Below, piece after piece: positions 9,201 to 17,180 of a DNA stretch of 58,494 nt (its first letter is position 1; every line of letters starts with the position of its first letter). The notes beneath the pieces were generated by a model. The model was not told the origin of the DNA, did not search any database, and saw nothing but the letters and a program-made list of their open reading frames with translations. The stretch comes from an uncultured Clostridia bacterium (lineage in GTDB: Bacteria > Bacillota > Clostridia > Oscillospirales > Ruminococcaceae). Made by a program: the position numbers and the translations under genes. The stretch lies in assembly GCA_947625155.1 (NCBI GenBank), contig CANQNG010000009.1, positions 1-58,494 of the forward strand, given 5' to 3'.

Positions 9201-10023
9201 GCTCGATGCCTATGTGGAATTCAACAAGCTGCCGGAGGGCAAGTATGTCTATGCCGTCATTGCGACCAATGCAGCGAACAGCAATTTTGCGCTCGTGAAC
9301 CAGAGCTTTACAGTCGGCAGCGGCGGCAATACGGGCACAACGACCCCAAGCACAGACGACAAGCTGACGATCTCCGGCGGAACGACGGTTCCGGAAACAC
9401 TTGCCAAGGGCAAGGCTGTCAGCGTGACGGGTACAGTCACTTCGGCAAGTTCCGCAATGACTTCCCTGACCGTAGGTGTCTATGACAGTGCGGGCAAGTT
9501 CGTGACCGGAAAGACCATTGCCCCCAATGCCAAGTCCTACGATCTGCACAAACTCGATGCCTATGTGGAATTCAACAAGCTCCCGGAGGGCAAGTATGTT
9601 TATGCCGTCATTGCGACCAATGCGGCAAACAGCAATTATGCGCTCGTGAACCAGAGCTTTACGGTCGGCAGCGGCGGCAATACGACCACAACGACCCCGA
9701 ATGCGGACGACAAGCTGACGATCTCCGGCGGGACGACTGTTCCGGAGACCCTTGCCAAGGGCAAGGCACTCAGCGTGACGGGCACTGTCACTTCGGCAAG
9801 CTCCAATATCACTGCTCTGACCGTGGGTGTCTACAGCATAGACGGCAAGTTCGTGACAGGCAGGACGATCGCCCCGAATGCCAAGTCCTATGATCTGCAC
9901 AAGCTGGATGCCTATGTGGAATTCAACAAGCTTGCGGCTGGTAAGTATGTCTATGCCGTCATTGCGACCAACGCCAAGAACAATAACTACGCACTGGTGA
10001 ACAAGCAGTTCACAGTCGCATGA
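6292..10023 (+). CDS. Secreted protein of ten tandem Ig-like repeats
   Basis: The 1243-residue product has a basic N-terminus and a signal peptide (cleavage near VQA-DE), a Pro/Thr/Glu-rich linker to about residue 105, then ten repeats starting near 6613, 6955, 7288, 7618, 7984, 8326, 8671, 9013, 9364 and 9715 (period 330-366 nt). Each begins LxISGG..VP..LAKGK, carries a VGVYDxxGKFVTGKTIxPxxKxYDL core and ends YAVIATNA..NYALVNxxFTV, probably a beta-sandwich of the kind found in surface proteins and lysozymes. There is no LPXTG motif, membrane anchor or catalytic domain. The start at 6292 has a GAGGA site; the ATG at 6265 has none. A role as adhesin or extracellular scaffold is a guess. Confidence 0.85.
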   Translation: MNRDKKRSAGRIAAGVFAVQMVLQGVLTLPVQADELTAPPLPTDAPVSDTAETTEPATEPSAPSTEPGTQDPTEPETEAATEPETEETTEQITVTTDASEVQAEADALRISGGTQVPSTLTQGKTVAVKGTVSSASTVISSLVVGIYNSSGQMIMGKTAEPKTMTYDLSQLDSALAFDKLTAGSYTYKVTASNNSHAGSVLVSQDFTVTASGTGSSTQGDVLSITNPSTVPDTLKKGEAFSVRGVVASASSDITALTVGVYDENGKFVTGKTIAPKVRSYDLQRLDPYVAFNTLSAGTYTYAVIATNAANTNYAIVNKRFTVTDNGEAASDELTISGAAEIPAALKQGESFTVKGTVTSGSSNMTALTAGVYDANGKFVTGKTIAPKAKTYDLSQLDQYISFDKLPAGSYTFAVIASNASLTNKALVNKKFTITGAGENDDTLSISGANDMPATLAKGQVVRVTGVVTSSSSNITALTAGVYSKDGKFVTGKTIAPNTKSYDLKNLDNYISFGTLEEGEYVFAIIATNASNSNYALVNKAFTVGTSGGTPTEDPTDPPAATEDKLTLTGGTAVPDSLAVGKALNVRGVVTSANSTISSLTVGVYDANNKLVTGRTTSPNVKSYDLKQLDNYVEFNKLPAGPYVYAVTASNAANTSVKLYEKAFTVGAGTTQQPAAEDKLSITGGMTVPATLPVGKALNVTGVVTSESSNMTALTAGVYDKAGKFVTGKTIDPNAKSYDLKKLDNDVAFSKLPAGEYVYAVIASNAANTNFVLVDQAFTVGDGTGTTTPSTDDKLTITGGTSVPNNLAKGKALSVKGVVTSASSNITSLTVGVYDSAGKFVTGKTIAPNAKTYDTHKLDAYVEFNKLPEGKYVYAVIATNAANSNYAIVNQPFTVGDTSVTTPSAEDKLSISGGTTVPAQLAKGKAVSVRGVVTSANSVMTSLTVGVYDSAGKFVTGKTIDPKAKNYDLKKLDAYVEFNKLPEGKYVYAVIATNAANSNFALVNQSFTVGSGGNTGTTTPSTDDKLTISGGTTVPETLAKGKAVSVTGTVTSASSAMTSLTVGVYDSAGKFVTGKTIAPNAKSYDLHKLDAYVEFNKLPEGKYVYAVIATNAANSNYALVNQSFTVGSGGNTTTTTPNADDKLTISGGTTVPETLAKGKALSVTGTVTSASSNITALTVGVYSIDGKFVTGRTIAPNAKSYDLHKLDAYVEFNKLAAGKYVYAVIATNAKNNNYALVNKQFTVA
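6613..10020 (+). repeat. Ten tandem ~345-bp coding repeats
   Basis: The repeats are most alike in the 3' half (8671-10020), where long stretches such as the GTGGAATTCAACAAGCT block and the Tyr-Val-Tyr-Ala-Val-Ile block are nearly identical in DNA. The first three are clearly diverged. This is the pattern expected of recent duplication or gene conversion at the 3' end. Confidence 0.88.
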
Positions 10024-10040
10024 CATGAAATGCAAAAGAC

Positions 10041-10072
10041 CCCCCTGACCGATGTGGTCAGGGGGTTTTTTT
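10041..10072 (+). terminator. Terminator of the repeat-protein gene
   Basis: A perfect 10-bp stem CCCCCTGACC/GGTCAGGGGG with a 5-nt loop is followed by seven T residues. Confidence 0.95.
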
Positions 10073-10090
10073 AAGGATCTTTGCATTATG

Positions 10091-11026
10091 TCATGCTGCC
10101 ATCTGACAGAACAGCATGACTGCGTAGATGAACAGGAACTGCGCCAGATAGCCGAGCGCCGCACAGCCGATCACGTTCCAGAGGTTCGTTCCGCCTTCCG
10201 TGCGCAGCAGCGTATTCCGGAGCTGCGGCGTGGATGCATGGCTGCGGATACGGTTCACGGACTTGATCACAAAGCGGAAATACAGGTAATTCCCGAACAG
10301 GCACAGCAATGCCCGCACCAAGAGATTGAGCAGATACAGCGGCACGGACAGTGTCGAAAGAAATGCCTCATGCGCCTGTAAAAATGCAGTCAGCCCCCCG
10401 AACATACTGCTCAGATCCATGCCGTACATGGTGCTGAACTGCTGCATCAGCTCCGTATTGGTGAGCATGGTCAGCTGACTGAGCAAAAGCGACGGGATAT
10501 CGCATACCAGCAGCAGCACTACGCTCAACAGCGCCAAGCCCCACATTTTCCGGTAGGCAAAATAGAGCTGTGGGAACAGTACACAGGTGAAATTGAGGGA
10601 CAGCTTTTTGCCCGTATCCCGGAAACGCCGGAACAGCGGGATATAGTAGAGGGTGTTCTTCTGGACAAAATTTGCCACATCGCCGAGCTTTTCTCCTTCC
10701 ATGGGTTCTTCCGGCGACATGCCGCAGCAGGGGTCAGCCGCATCAAAGAACATACTCTGTCCGCCCGGCAGTTCGATGCGCACTTGCTGTGACGAAGTCC
10801 CCCGGTTCTGGTCGATGATCGCCTGTGCTTCTGCCTCTGCCTTTTCCCGGCGCTGCTGCTGCCAGCTTGCGCCCGTCTCGTGGAGCGTGGTGTTGATGCA
10901 GCGGTTTTCCTTTGCCCAGCAGCTCCTGTGGTAGGGTGTACCGCAGTCAGGGCAGACAACAATGTCATCACCGTTCTTGAATTTTTCATTGCAGATAAGG
11001 CAGGTACTGCCTGTATAATTGATCAT
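10091..11026 (-). CDS. Membrane protein with N-terminal RING-like zinc finger
   Basis: The 311-residue protein opens with a cysteine/histidine cluster (CLIC...CPDCGTPYHRSCW...C; residues ~9-43) of the prokaryotic RING/PHD-like type. A charged, glutamine-rich stretch follows, then a helical membrane region with about four segments (WGLALLSVVLLLVCDI, LLSQLTML, YLLNLLVRALLCLFG, YLAQFLFIYAVMLF) like DUF2628 proteins. The start is the ATG at 11026 behind AAGGAG; a TTG two codons earlier is not needed. Such domain pairs are common and uncharacterised in clostridia. Function unknown. Confidence 0.8.
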   Translation of the reverse strand: MINYTGSTCLICNEKFKNGDDIVVCPDCGTPYHRSCWAKENRCINTTLHETGASWQQQRREKAEAEAQAIIDQNRGTSSQQVRIELPGGQSMFFDAADPCCGMSPEEPMEGEKLGDVANFVQKNTLYYIPLFRRFRDTGKKLSLNFTCVLFPQLYFAYRKMWGLALLSVVLLLVCDIPSLLLSQLTMLTNTELMQQFSTMYGMDLSSMFGGLTAFLQAHEAFLSTLSVPLYLLNLLVRALLCLFGNYLYFRFVIKSVNRIRSHASTPQLRNTLLRTEGGTNLWNVIGCAALGYLAQFLFIYAVMLFCQMAA

Positions 11027-11070
11027 AGGCAACTCCTTTTTGAAAAAGCAAGAGAATAGACTTTTGTATT

Positions 11071-11099
11071 ATTATACCACATATTTCCGGAGAATGCAA
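11071..11099 (-). promoter_or_regulatory. Promoter of the RING-like membrane protein gene
   Basis: On the minus strand TTGCAT (11099-11094), 17 bp, TATAAT (11076-11071). Confidence 0.75.
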
Positions 11100-11137
11100 G
11101 ACCCGGCGGAAAATTTCAGAAATTGCACACGATCCTT

Positions 11138-11166
11138 TCATAGTGCGGCAGTTTCCTGCATATAGT
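11138..11166 (+). promoter_or_regulatory. SigE/SigK-like sporulation promoter of the cell-wall cassette
   Basis: TCATAGT (11138-11144), a 14-nt spacer and CATATAGTA (11159-11167) resemble the B. subtilis SigE pattern (about KMATATT-N14-CATACAnT) and fit the SigK -10 form CATAnnnTA. No SigA-type promoter with acceptable spacing is visible in this gap. The SpoIID-like gene downstream supports the reading. Confidence 0.5.
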
Positions 11167-11193
11167 ACACCAAACGGAACAGGAGGAATGACT

Positions 11194-11925
11194 ATGCAGG
11201 AGAACCTATCCGAGCTTGCCCGGAAATACCGGGAGGAAATGCTGCGTTTATATGGAATGCGTTCACAGGGGATAGAGGACACCCCGCCGCCCGGTGAACC
11301 GGCAGCGCCCGATGAAGCGAATGAAGCGGAGAGACCAGCCCCGCCCCCGGAAGCAGTACTCCCCCTGCCGCCGGTCAATGTCCCGGTCACAGAGCCGGGT
11401 GACGAAGAGATCGTGGAGGGTGAGCCGGATCTCCCAGAGGACGAGGACGGTGACCCGGTGCTGCCGTCCTATATCCGCCCCACTGCGCCGGTCTTTCCGG
11501 AGGAGTGGGAGGCACAGAAAGCCTATGAGGAACGCAACACCTCGGAGGGAAAACTCCGGGTCGTGGCATCCACTGCCGACAGCGCCTATCCCGTACCGGG
11601 GGCAAGGGTCGCTGTTTTCACAAGGATCGGGAACAAGCGGCATCTGAATTATCTGCTGACGACCGATGAAAGCGGCGAGACTCCCGTTGTGACGCTGCCT
11701 GCCCCGTCTGTGGATCTGTCGCAGGAGGCGGAGAACGTTGCCCCGTATGCCCTGTGTGATATTGAGATCTTTGCCTATGGATTTTTCCGGAGCGAGGCGG
11801 AGGATGTCCATATTTTCCCCGGCATCACCACCCGGCAGGTGTTCCAGCTCGTGCCGCTGCCCTTGCAGAGTGAAGCGGATGACGGTATCACGCAAAGTTC
11901 TGCCGGACGTTCCGGGCGGTCGTAA
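11194..11925 (+). CDS. Protein with acidic proline-rich linker and transthyretin-like domain
   Basis: The 243-residue protein has a short helical N-terminus (residues 1-22), a long Pro/Glu/Asp-rich linker (27-100) and a C-terminal ~120-residue beta-rich domain beginning GKLRVVAST, with GARVAVFTR and TTDESGETPVVTL, resembling carboxypeptidase-regulatory/transthyretin-like folds. There is no signal peptide. The start at 11194 follows AGGAGG; the ATG at 11188 is too close to it. Its stop codon overlaps the ribosome site of the SpoIID-like gene, so it is the first gene of a three-gene operon. It may be a structural partner in spore or cell-wall assembly; this is inferred from the neighbours only. 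Confidence 0.75.
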   Translation: MQENLSELARKYREEMLRLYGMRSQGIEDTPPPGEPAAPDEANEAERPAPPPEAVLPLPPVNVPVTEPGDEEIVEGEPDLPEDEDGDPVLPSYIRPTAPVFPEEWEAQKAYEERNTSEGKLRVVASTADSAYPVPGARVAVFTRIGNKRHLNYLLTTDESGETPVVTLPAPSVDLSQEAENVAPYALCDIEIFAYGFFRSEAEDVHIFPGITTRQVFQLVPLPLQSEADDGITQSSAGRSGRS

Positions 11926-11936
11926 GGAGGGATGCT

Positions 11937-13349
11937 ATGCTGACAGGAGAACCCTTTATCCCCGAAATGATCACCGTCCACCTTGGCGCACCGGATGAAG
12001 ATGCCCCGAATGTGACCGTTCCCTTTCCAGAGTATATCAAGAATGTGGTATCGAGTGAGATCTACCCGACATGGCCGGAAGCGGCTCTGCGGGCGAATAT
12101 CTATGCCATTGTGAGCTTTGCGCTCAACCGCATTTATACAGAATGGTACCGTTCAAGGGATTATGACTTTGACATCACGAACAATACCAATTATGACCAG
12201 AAATACATTGAAGGGCGGCAGATCTATGAAAATATCGGCATACTGGTCGATGAGCTGTTTGACGACTATATCCGCCGGGAGGGCTTTATCGAGCCGCTGT
12301 TTGCCGCTTTTTGCAACGGGACGACTGTGACCTGCAACGGGCTTTCGCAGTGGGGAACGGTAGACCTTGCACGGGATGGGCTGGTACCATATGAGATACT
12401 GCAATACTATTACGGGGAGGACATTGGCATTGTGAAGGATGCACCTGTACGCACGAATACGCTTTCCTATCCGGGCACACTGTTAGCGGCAGGTTCGACG
12501 GGGCTGCCCGTGCAGACCATTCAGATCCAGCTCAACCGCATTTCCCGGAACTACCCGGCGATCCCCAAGATCCCGGATGCCAACGGGACTTATGATGCTG
12601 CCACTGAAGCGGCTGTCCGGGCATTCCAGCAGATCTTTGACCTGCCGGAAACGGGCACGGTCGGGAAATCTACATGGTACAGGATCGCCTATATCTACGC
12701 AAGTGTCAAGCGCCTTGCTGAGTTGGATTCGGAGGGGATACGGCAGGATGAATTCCCGATGCAGTTCACCGGGAATTTGTCCCCTGCCATGCAGAACGAA
12801 CAGGTGCGGGGCTTACAGTATTTTCTTGCGGTCGTGGGCGCCTACTACGAATCGGTGCAGCCGATCCAGATCACAGGCATCTATGACGAGCAGACTGAGA
12901 GATCCGTAAGATCGTTCCAGCGGGTCTACGGACTTCCGGTAACGGGTGCGGTAGACGAGGCAACATGGAATGACATCTACCGGGCGTATGCGGGCATTGT
13001 AGCATCCATGCCCCCCGACCGTTCCGACCTTGTGCCGATCCTATACCCCGGGACAGTCTTGCAGGAGGGTGTCACAAGCGATTATGTGCGGGTATTGCAG
13101 GAGTACCTGACCTATATCCATGAGACCATACCGGAGATCCCGGCGGTAAAGAATACCGGCTATTTCGGACCGCTGACGAGGCAGGCAGTTGCAGCCTTTC
13201 AAGGCTATGCCGGACTGACACCGAACGGCGTTGTGGGGGCTGTCACGTGGGACAGCATTGCGGGTCTGTATTCCGATCTGCGGTTCGGATATGAAAAACG
13301 CCCGTATCAGGCACCGGGCTACACGATACGGGCAGAGGAGGGCGCATAA
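11937..13349 (+). CDS. SpoIID-like domain protein with three peptidoglycan-binding domains
   Basis: The 470-residue protein has a SpoIID/LytB-like domain (residues ~30-175). It shows YIKNVVSSEIYPTWPEAALR, with a Glu where SpoIID has its catalytic Glu in 'SEMP', and CNGLSQWGTVDLARDG...ILQYYYG, matching the family's 'GxSQYGA...ILxxYY' end. Three PG_binding_1 repeats follow (near 185-260, 285-355, 370-445), each with (V/A)xxFQxxxGLxxxGxVxxxTW. SpoIID is a lytic transglycosylase acting during engulfment; this protein probably cuts or binds peptidoglycan in a similar setting. It lacks a signal peptide, so it may be retained in a spore compartment or exported unusually. It overlaps the next gene by 1 nt (TAATG). 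Confidence 0.82.
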   Translation: MLTGEPFIPEMITVHLGAPDEDAPNVTVPFPEYIKNVVSSEIYPTWPEAALRANIYAIVSFALNRIYTEWYRSRDYDFDITNNTNYDQKYIEGRQIYENIGILVDELFDDYIRREGFIEPLFAAFCNGTTVTCNGLSQWGTVDLARDGLVPYEILQYYYGEDIGIVKDAPVRTNTLSYPGTLLAAGSTGLPVQTIQIQLNRISRNYPAIPKIPDANGTYDAATEAAVRAFQQIFDLPETGTVGKSTWYRIAYIYASVKRLAELDSEGIRQDEFPMQFTGNLSPAMQNEQVRGLQYFLAVVGAYYESVQPIQITGIYDEQTERSVRSFQRVYGLPVTGAVDEATWNDIYRAYAGIVASMPPDRSDLVPILYPGTVLQEGVTSDYVRVLQEYLTYIHETIPEIPAVKNTGYFGPLTRQAVAAFQGYAGLTPNGVVGAVTWDSIAGLYSDLRFGYEKRPYQAPGYTIRAEEGA

Positions 13350-13855
13350 TGTACACCAGCACACAACAGCAGGCACATATCCGAGAATTACAGGGGCTGC
13401 TGCACGGCATTTCCTACTATAATGCTGCCGTGCCGAGGATCATCCCGGACGGCATCTACGGCAGGGAAACAGAAGCCGCCGTGCGGGAGTTCCAGCGGTA
13501 TTACGGACTGCGTGTAACAGGGGAGACAAATCAGGCAACGTGGGACAGGATCGTGGTGGTCTACCGGGAACTGGTCGATCAGCCGCCGCAGCCGCTGCGG
13601 GCATTTCCGCAGCAGGCAGGTGCAGTGATGCTGCCCGGGGAGCAGGGTTTCCCGGTATTGATCATCCAGTCCATTTTGCTTTCTCTTTCGGAAAAATACG
13701 GCAATGTCCCGCCCGTGAAAGTGACAGGCGAATTTGACGGCGATACGCAGCGGGCGATCCAGCCATTCCAGAAAATGTGCGCACTTCCCATGACAGGCTG
13801 CGTGGACTGCAAAACATGGAACCTGCTGGCACAGGCAGGCGGAGATCTGCTATAA
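13349..13855 (+). CDS. Small protein of two peptidoglycan-binding domains
   Basis: The 168-residue protein consists almost entirely of two PG_binding_1 domains: residues ~8-68 (IREL.GLLHGISYYN...FQRYYGLRVTGETNQATWD) and ~90-165 (IIQSILLSLSEKYG...FQKMCALPMTGCVDCKTW). It has no catalytic domain and no signal peptide. Its ATG overlaps the TAA of the SpoIID-like gene, behind GAGGAGGG, so translation is coupled. It probably anchors or crosslinks the cassette to the sacculus. Confidence 0.82.
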   Translation: MYTSTQQQAHIRELQGLLHGISYYNAAVPRIIPDGIYGRETEAAVREFQRYYGLRVTGETNQATWDRIVVVYRELVDQPPQPLRAFPQQAGAVMLPGEQGFPVLIIQSILLSLSEKYGNVPPVKVTGEFDGDTQRAIQPFQKMCALPMTGCVDCKTWNLLAQAGGDLL

Positions 13856-13865
13856 AGCGTGCCTA

Positions 13866-15302
13866 TCAGGCGAATGCCATTGCTTTTTGCACTTCCGCAT
13901 AGTACAGGCTGCGCAGTACGCATTTTCGGGTGACTTCGGACTGGAAATAGAGGATGAGGTGACATTTGCCGTTGATCCGGTGGAATAGGTTGCGGCGGAT
14001 ACGGATCTTGGCAATGCAGTCCGTGTCTGTGATGATCGTGTGGAATGTCGTACCCTTGCACCAGCGCACGCAAATGCGCCCGTCCGTGATGCTCAGTCCT
14101 GTTGTGACCAGTGCCGTGATCTGTACTGCCAGCTTCCATGCCAGCGGCAAGAGCAGCATCACCTGAAAGAAATTCGTCGCCTCCGCCATCTGCGGAAAGT
14201 AGTGTCTTGCCGCCTGCGCTGCCGGGATGATCATGATACCCCAGAAAACAGGCACATTCACATAACTCAGCCAAGATGTCCACGGGGTGCGCAGGGTGTT
14301 CCCGGTCAGGCGGATGTCGGGGAAGATCATGGGGACGACCTCGTCCATTTCCTTTCTTGTGAGGATCGGCATACAGATCGGGATGCTGCCCCGCTGTGTA
14401 CCATAGCCGGGGCAGTTGACGGCAAGGGAGAAGATGCGGAAAAATTTTGTCAGCAGGTTCTGCCGGATGTCCGCAAAGTTGATCTTCCGGTTCGTGAGGT
14501 AGAACAGCCGCTTTGTCAGCAGTCCGCTGCGCACCGAGATCATCCGCCGGTCGCTCTCGATGAGAAAGCCGCCGTACCGGAGCATATTGCTGATAAACGA
14601 CAGAAACCACGTGGACAGGAACAGCAGTCCCACCGCCACGGCGATCGGCGGGATACCCGTCAGGTGCTGGGCGATCTCTTCGGTCATCGTGCCAAAGCGC
14701 TCTTGGATCTGCCATTCAGCGATCAGGTCTCTTGCGATCCTGCCGCTCTGGAACCAGAACACGACCATGTACACTGTCCCCGAAAAGCTGCTCGAAAAGA
14801 TGACCGAGAAGATCACTGTCCGCAGGAAGCTGCCCTTGTGTTTGGTGTTGTGGCGTTTGCCCTGCCGGATGCGGGGCAGTGCCTTGCGGAACAGTTCCTC
14901 GTCCCGGCAGCGGATCATGAGCTTGAGGTCGGTCGTCCCCAGCAGCCCCGAAGCGGTATCGGCATTCAGGTAGGCAGCCTTGAGGGGGCGGAGCAGGAAC
15001 GGATGCTCGATGGTGAGGGCGGAAAGATTGCGCACCGGAATGATACGCCTGCGGGTGTAGAAAATGCCTTCCTTTACATAGATCTGCCCGTCCCGGACAG
15101 TAAATACCCGCATATACCAGCACAGCCAGCCATAGGCAATGATGAACAGCAGGATCAGCAGGTCCATCCATGCCCCCTCCAGCCATTCGAGGAGGACTTC
15201 ACGGTTGAATACATGGTAAGCACCGCGCAGAATGGGGAAGATCAGCAGCCATAGCGTTTTTTTGGTGTAGCGGATGATGCGCAGGGGGTGTTCATGGTGC
15301 AT
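13866..15302 (-). CDS. YdbT-like membrane protein with bacterial PH domains
   Basis: The 478-residue protein resembles B. subtilis YdbT. Membrane hairpins (near residues 15-35, 50-70, 180-215, 235-260, 360-410) alternate with bPH_2/DUF304 domains, recognisable as VFTVRDGQIYVKEGIFYTRRRIIPVRNLSAL-like segments where a strand carrying 'R.I...R' follows a membrane pair. YdbS/YdbT pairs are linked to resistance to bacteriocin-type stress in bacilli. The ATG at 15302 overlaps the upstream ydbS-like gene by 11 nt, so the two are coupled. The gene converges with the peptidoglycan-binding cassette 10 bp away. Confidence 0.8.
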   Translation of the reverse strand: MHHEHPLRIIRYTKKTLWLLIFPILRGAYHVFNREVLLEWLEGAWMDLLILLFIIAYGWLCWYMRVFTVRDGQIYVKEGIFYTRRRIIPVRNLSALTIEHPFLLRPLKAAYLNADTASGLLGTTDLKLMIRCRDEELFRKALPRIRQGKRHNTKHKGSFLRTVIFSVIFSSSFSGTVYMVVFWFQSGRIARDLIAEWQIQERFGTMTEEIAQHLTGIPPIAVAVGLLFLSTWFLSFISNMLRYGGFLIESDRRMISVRSGLLTKRLFYLTNRKINFADIRQNLLTKFFRIFSLAVNCPGYGTQRGSIPICMPILTRKEMDEVVPMIFPDIRLTGNTLRTPWTSWLSYVNVPVFWGIMIIPAAQAARHYFPQMAEATNFFQVMLLLPLAWKLAVQITALVTTGLSITDGRICVRWCKGTTFHTIITDTDCIAKIRIRRNLFHRINGKCHLILYFQSEVTRKCVLRSLYYAEVQKAMAFA

Positions 15303-15738
15303 GAAAGACCCCCCTTTGCTGGAGCATGGTGATGAGGGCATCCCTGTCCTGCCGTTTCAGGAACAGCACGGAGAGCTGTCCGCCGTAGACATGGAGAATG
15401 ATGAAATTCATCCCGAACAGCCCGTTGAACGGTCCGGAGAGGATCTGGACAAACTGGATGCGGTCAAGGCGGATGGACTGTTCTTTTTTCACGACCAGAC
15501 CGGAACAGACCGTCAGCCGGGAGGAACTGACCACATACCGCAGCCGGCTGAACCAGACAGGCAGACAGAAAAAGCCGATGAGAACGGCACTGCCGCAGAA
15601 TACGCCTGCGATGCAATAGACAGCGATGCGCCATTCTTTCAGAAAATAAGCCGCTGCCGCAGTGATGAGCGCTGCGGTCAGGCACAGACAGACCTGTATC
15701 AGCCGGAGTGCGGCAAGATCGGCACGGTATTCCTGCAT
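15292..15738 (-). CDS. YdbS-like small membrane protein with PH domain
   Basis: The 148-residue partner of the YdbT-like protein has two N-terminal transmembrane helices (LIQVCLCLTAALITAAAAYF and VYCIAGVFCGSAVLIGFFCL) followed by one bPH_2 domain (YVVSSSRLTVCSGLVVKK...RLDRIQFVQ). The ATG at 15738 follows a GGGGGA site. It is the first gene of the pair, with its own promoter at 15788-15817. Confidence 0.8.
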   Translation of the reverse strand: MQEYRADLAALRLIQVCLCLTAALITAAAAYFLKEWRIAVYCIAGVFCGSAVLIGFFCLPVWFSRLRYVVSSSRLTVCSGLVVKKEQSIRLDRIQFVQILSGPFNGLFGMNFIILHVYGGQLSVLFLKRQDRDALITMLQQRGVFHAP

Positions 15739-15787
15739 GGCAGTGTCCCCCTTTCCTGTAAGTCGTGGCAAAGAAGTTTCCATTTTT

Positions 15788-15817
15788 ATTATAGCATAAA
15801 TGGGTATAGAATTGCAA
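15788..15817 (-). promoter_or_regulatory. Promoter of the ydbS-ydbT pair
   Basis: On the minus strand TTGCAA (15817-15812), 18 bp, TATAAT (15793-15788). It diverges from the AGCS transporter gene. Confidence 0.65.
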
Positions 15818-15854
15818 GGGGAAACGAGGCACATCTGAAAAAAGGAGTTGGCAT

Positions 15855-17135
15855 ATGGAATTTCTGACTTCGCTGAACCAATTGCTCTGGGGCAGCGGAC
15901 TGGTCGGGCTGCTGCTCGGCACGGGGGCTTTCTGCCATATATACGGCGGTTTTCAGCCGCTGCGCAGTCTGCGCCTGCTTGGGAAAAAGCATCGGGGCAG
16001 CGGAACGCAGAGCGTATTTCAGGCGTGCATGACTTCGCTCGCTGCCGCTATGGGAACGGGAAATATCGCAGGTGTCGGCACGGCACTGACACTGGGGGGC
16101 GCAGGTGCTGTGTTCTGGATGTGGGTCGCTGCACTGCTTGGCATGGGGCTGATCTATGCGGAAAATGTGCTTGGCTGCCATTACCGCCGGGGAGAGATCG
16201 GCGGGGCAGCTGCCTATCTGCGGTACGGCATCCATCCGGCACTGGGGACTGCCTTTGCGGTCTGCTGTGTGGCAGCTTCTTTCGGCATGGGAAACATGAC
16301 ACAAAGCCATGCCATGGCGCAGACATTGCAAGAAGCCTGCGGCATTCCGGCATGGGTGACGGGGCTTGCGGCAGGCGGTATCACGGCGGCAGTTATTTTC
16401 GGCGGTGCAAAGCGCATCGGGCAGTTTGCGGCAGCAGTTGTTCCGGTGCTGACGGCGGTGTACCTGTTTGGGGCAGGTGTGGTGATCTGGCACTGCCGGG
16501 ATAATTTAGGGGCAGCAGTCCTGTCGATCTTCCGGGGCGCATTCGGGTGGCAGGCAGCCGCCGGCGGCATTGCCGGAGAAGCCGTCAGACGGGCAGTTTC
16601 CGTCGGGGTGCGCCGTGGCGTGTTCTCGAACGAAGCCGGACTGGGCAGCAGCAGTATGCTGCACAGCAGTACAGAGGGCGCACCGCCGGCATTTTTGGGG
16701 GCGTGCGGAATGCTGGAGGTCGCTGCGGATACCTTTCTCTGCTGCACGGCAACGGCACTGGCGGTGCTTTCGGCTGGAGTGCTGGATACCGGGGCAGACG
16801 GGGCAGGACTGGTTTTACTGGCGTTCCGGAAGGGCATGGGGAGCGCAGCGGATGTGCTTTTGCCGCCGGTCATTGCGCTCTTTGCGCTGTGTACACTGGT
16901 GGGGTGGTCGCACTGCGGGAGCAGCGCCCTGCGGAGCATAGCGGGGCAAAAATGGGTCACGGTCTACCGTGCTGCTTTCTGCCTTGCCGCTGTGGTAGGG
17001 GCTGTGATGCGGTTGGAAACGGTCTGGCTACTGGCAGATATTGCCAATGCCGGTATGGCATACTGCAATCTGCCGGGCATTCTGCTCCTCTATCCGCAGA
17101 TTATAATGCATAGGAATACTAAAAAAAGCCCATAA
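15855..17135 (+). CDS. AGCS family sodium:alanine/amino acid symporter
   Basis: The 426-residue, mostly hydrophobic protein has the family signature near residues 55-100 (ACMTSLAAAMGTGNIAGVGTA) and the later RGVFSNEAGLGSSSMLH segment. AGCS carriers import alanine, glycine or glutamine with Na+ or H+. It is slightly shorter than most members (450-490) because loops are trimmed. The ATG follows AAAAGGAG at 15840-15846. No riboswitch is visible in the short leader. The degenerate nucleotidyltransferase gene starts 45 bp later and is probably co-transcribed. Confidence 0.9.
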   Translation: MEFLTSLNQLLWGSGLVGLLLGTGAFCHIYGGFQPLRSLRLLGKKHRGSGTQSVFQACMTSLAAAMGTGNIAGVGTALTLGGAGAVFWMWVAALLGMGLIYAENVLGCHYRRGEIGGAAAYLRYGIHPALGTAFAVCCVAASFGMGNMTQSHAMAQTLQEACGIPAWVTGLAAGGITAAVIFGGAKRIGQFAAAVVPVLTAVYLFGAGVVIWHCRDNLGAAVLSIFRGAFGWQAAAGGIAGEAVRRAVSVGVRRGVFSNEAGLGSSSMLHSSTEGAPPAFLGACGMLEVAADTFLCCTATALAVLSAGVLDTGADGAGLVLLAFRKGMGSAADVLLPPVIALFALCTLVGWSHCGSSALRSIAGQKWVTVYRAAFCLAAVVGAVMRLETVWLLADIANAGMAYCNLPGILLLYPQIIMHRNTKKSP

Positions 17136-17180
17136 TAGAGAAAAATGCAGCGGCAGACACTGCCGCAAGGAGGTTTACCC

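Noticed and set aside
8020..10164. 714-codon minus-strand open frame
   Set aside because: It lies opposite the ten-repeat gene, has no ribosome site or promoter, and its sequence simply mirrors the repeats. The plus frame has a signal peptide, promoter and terminator.
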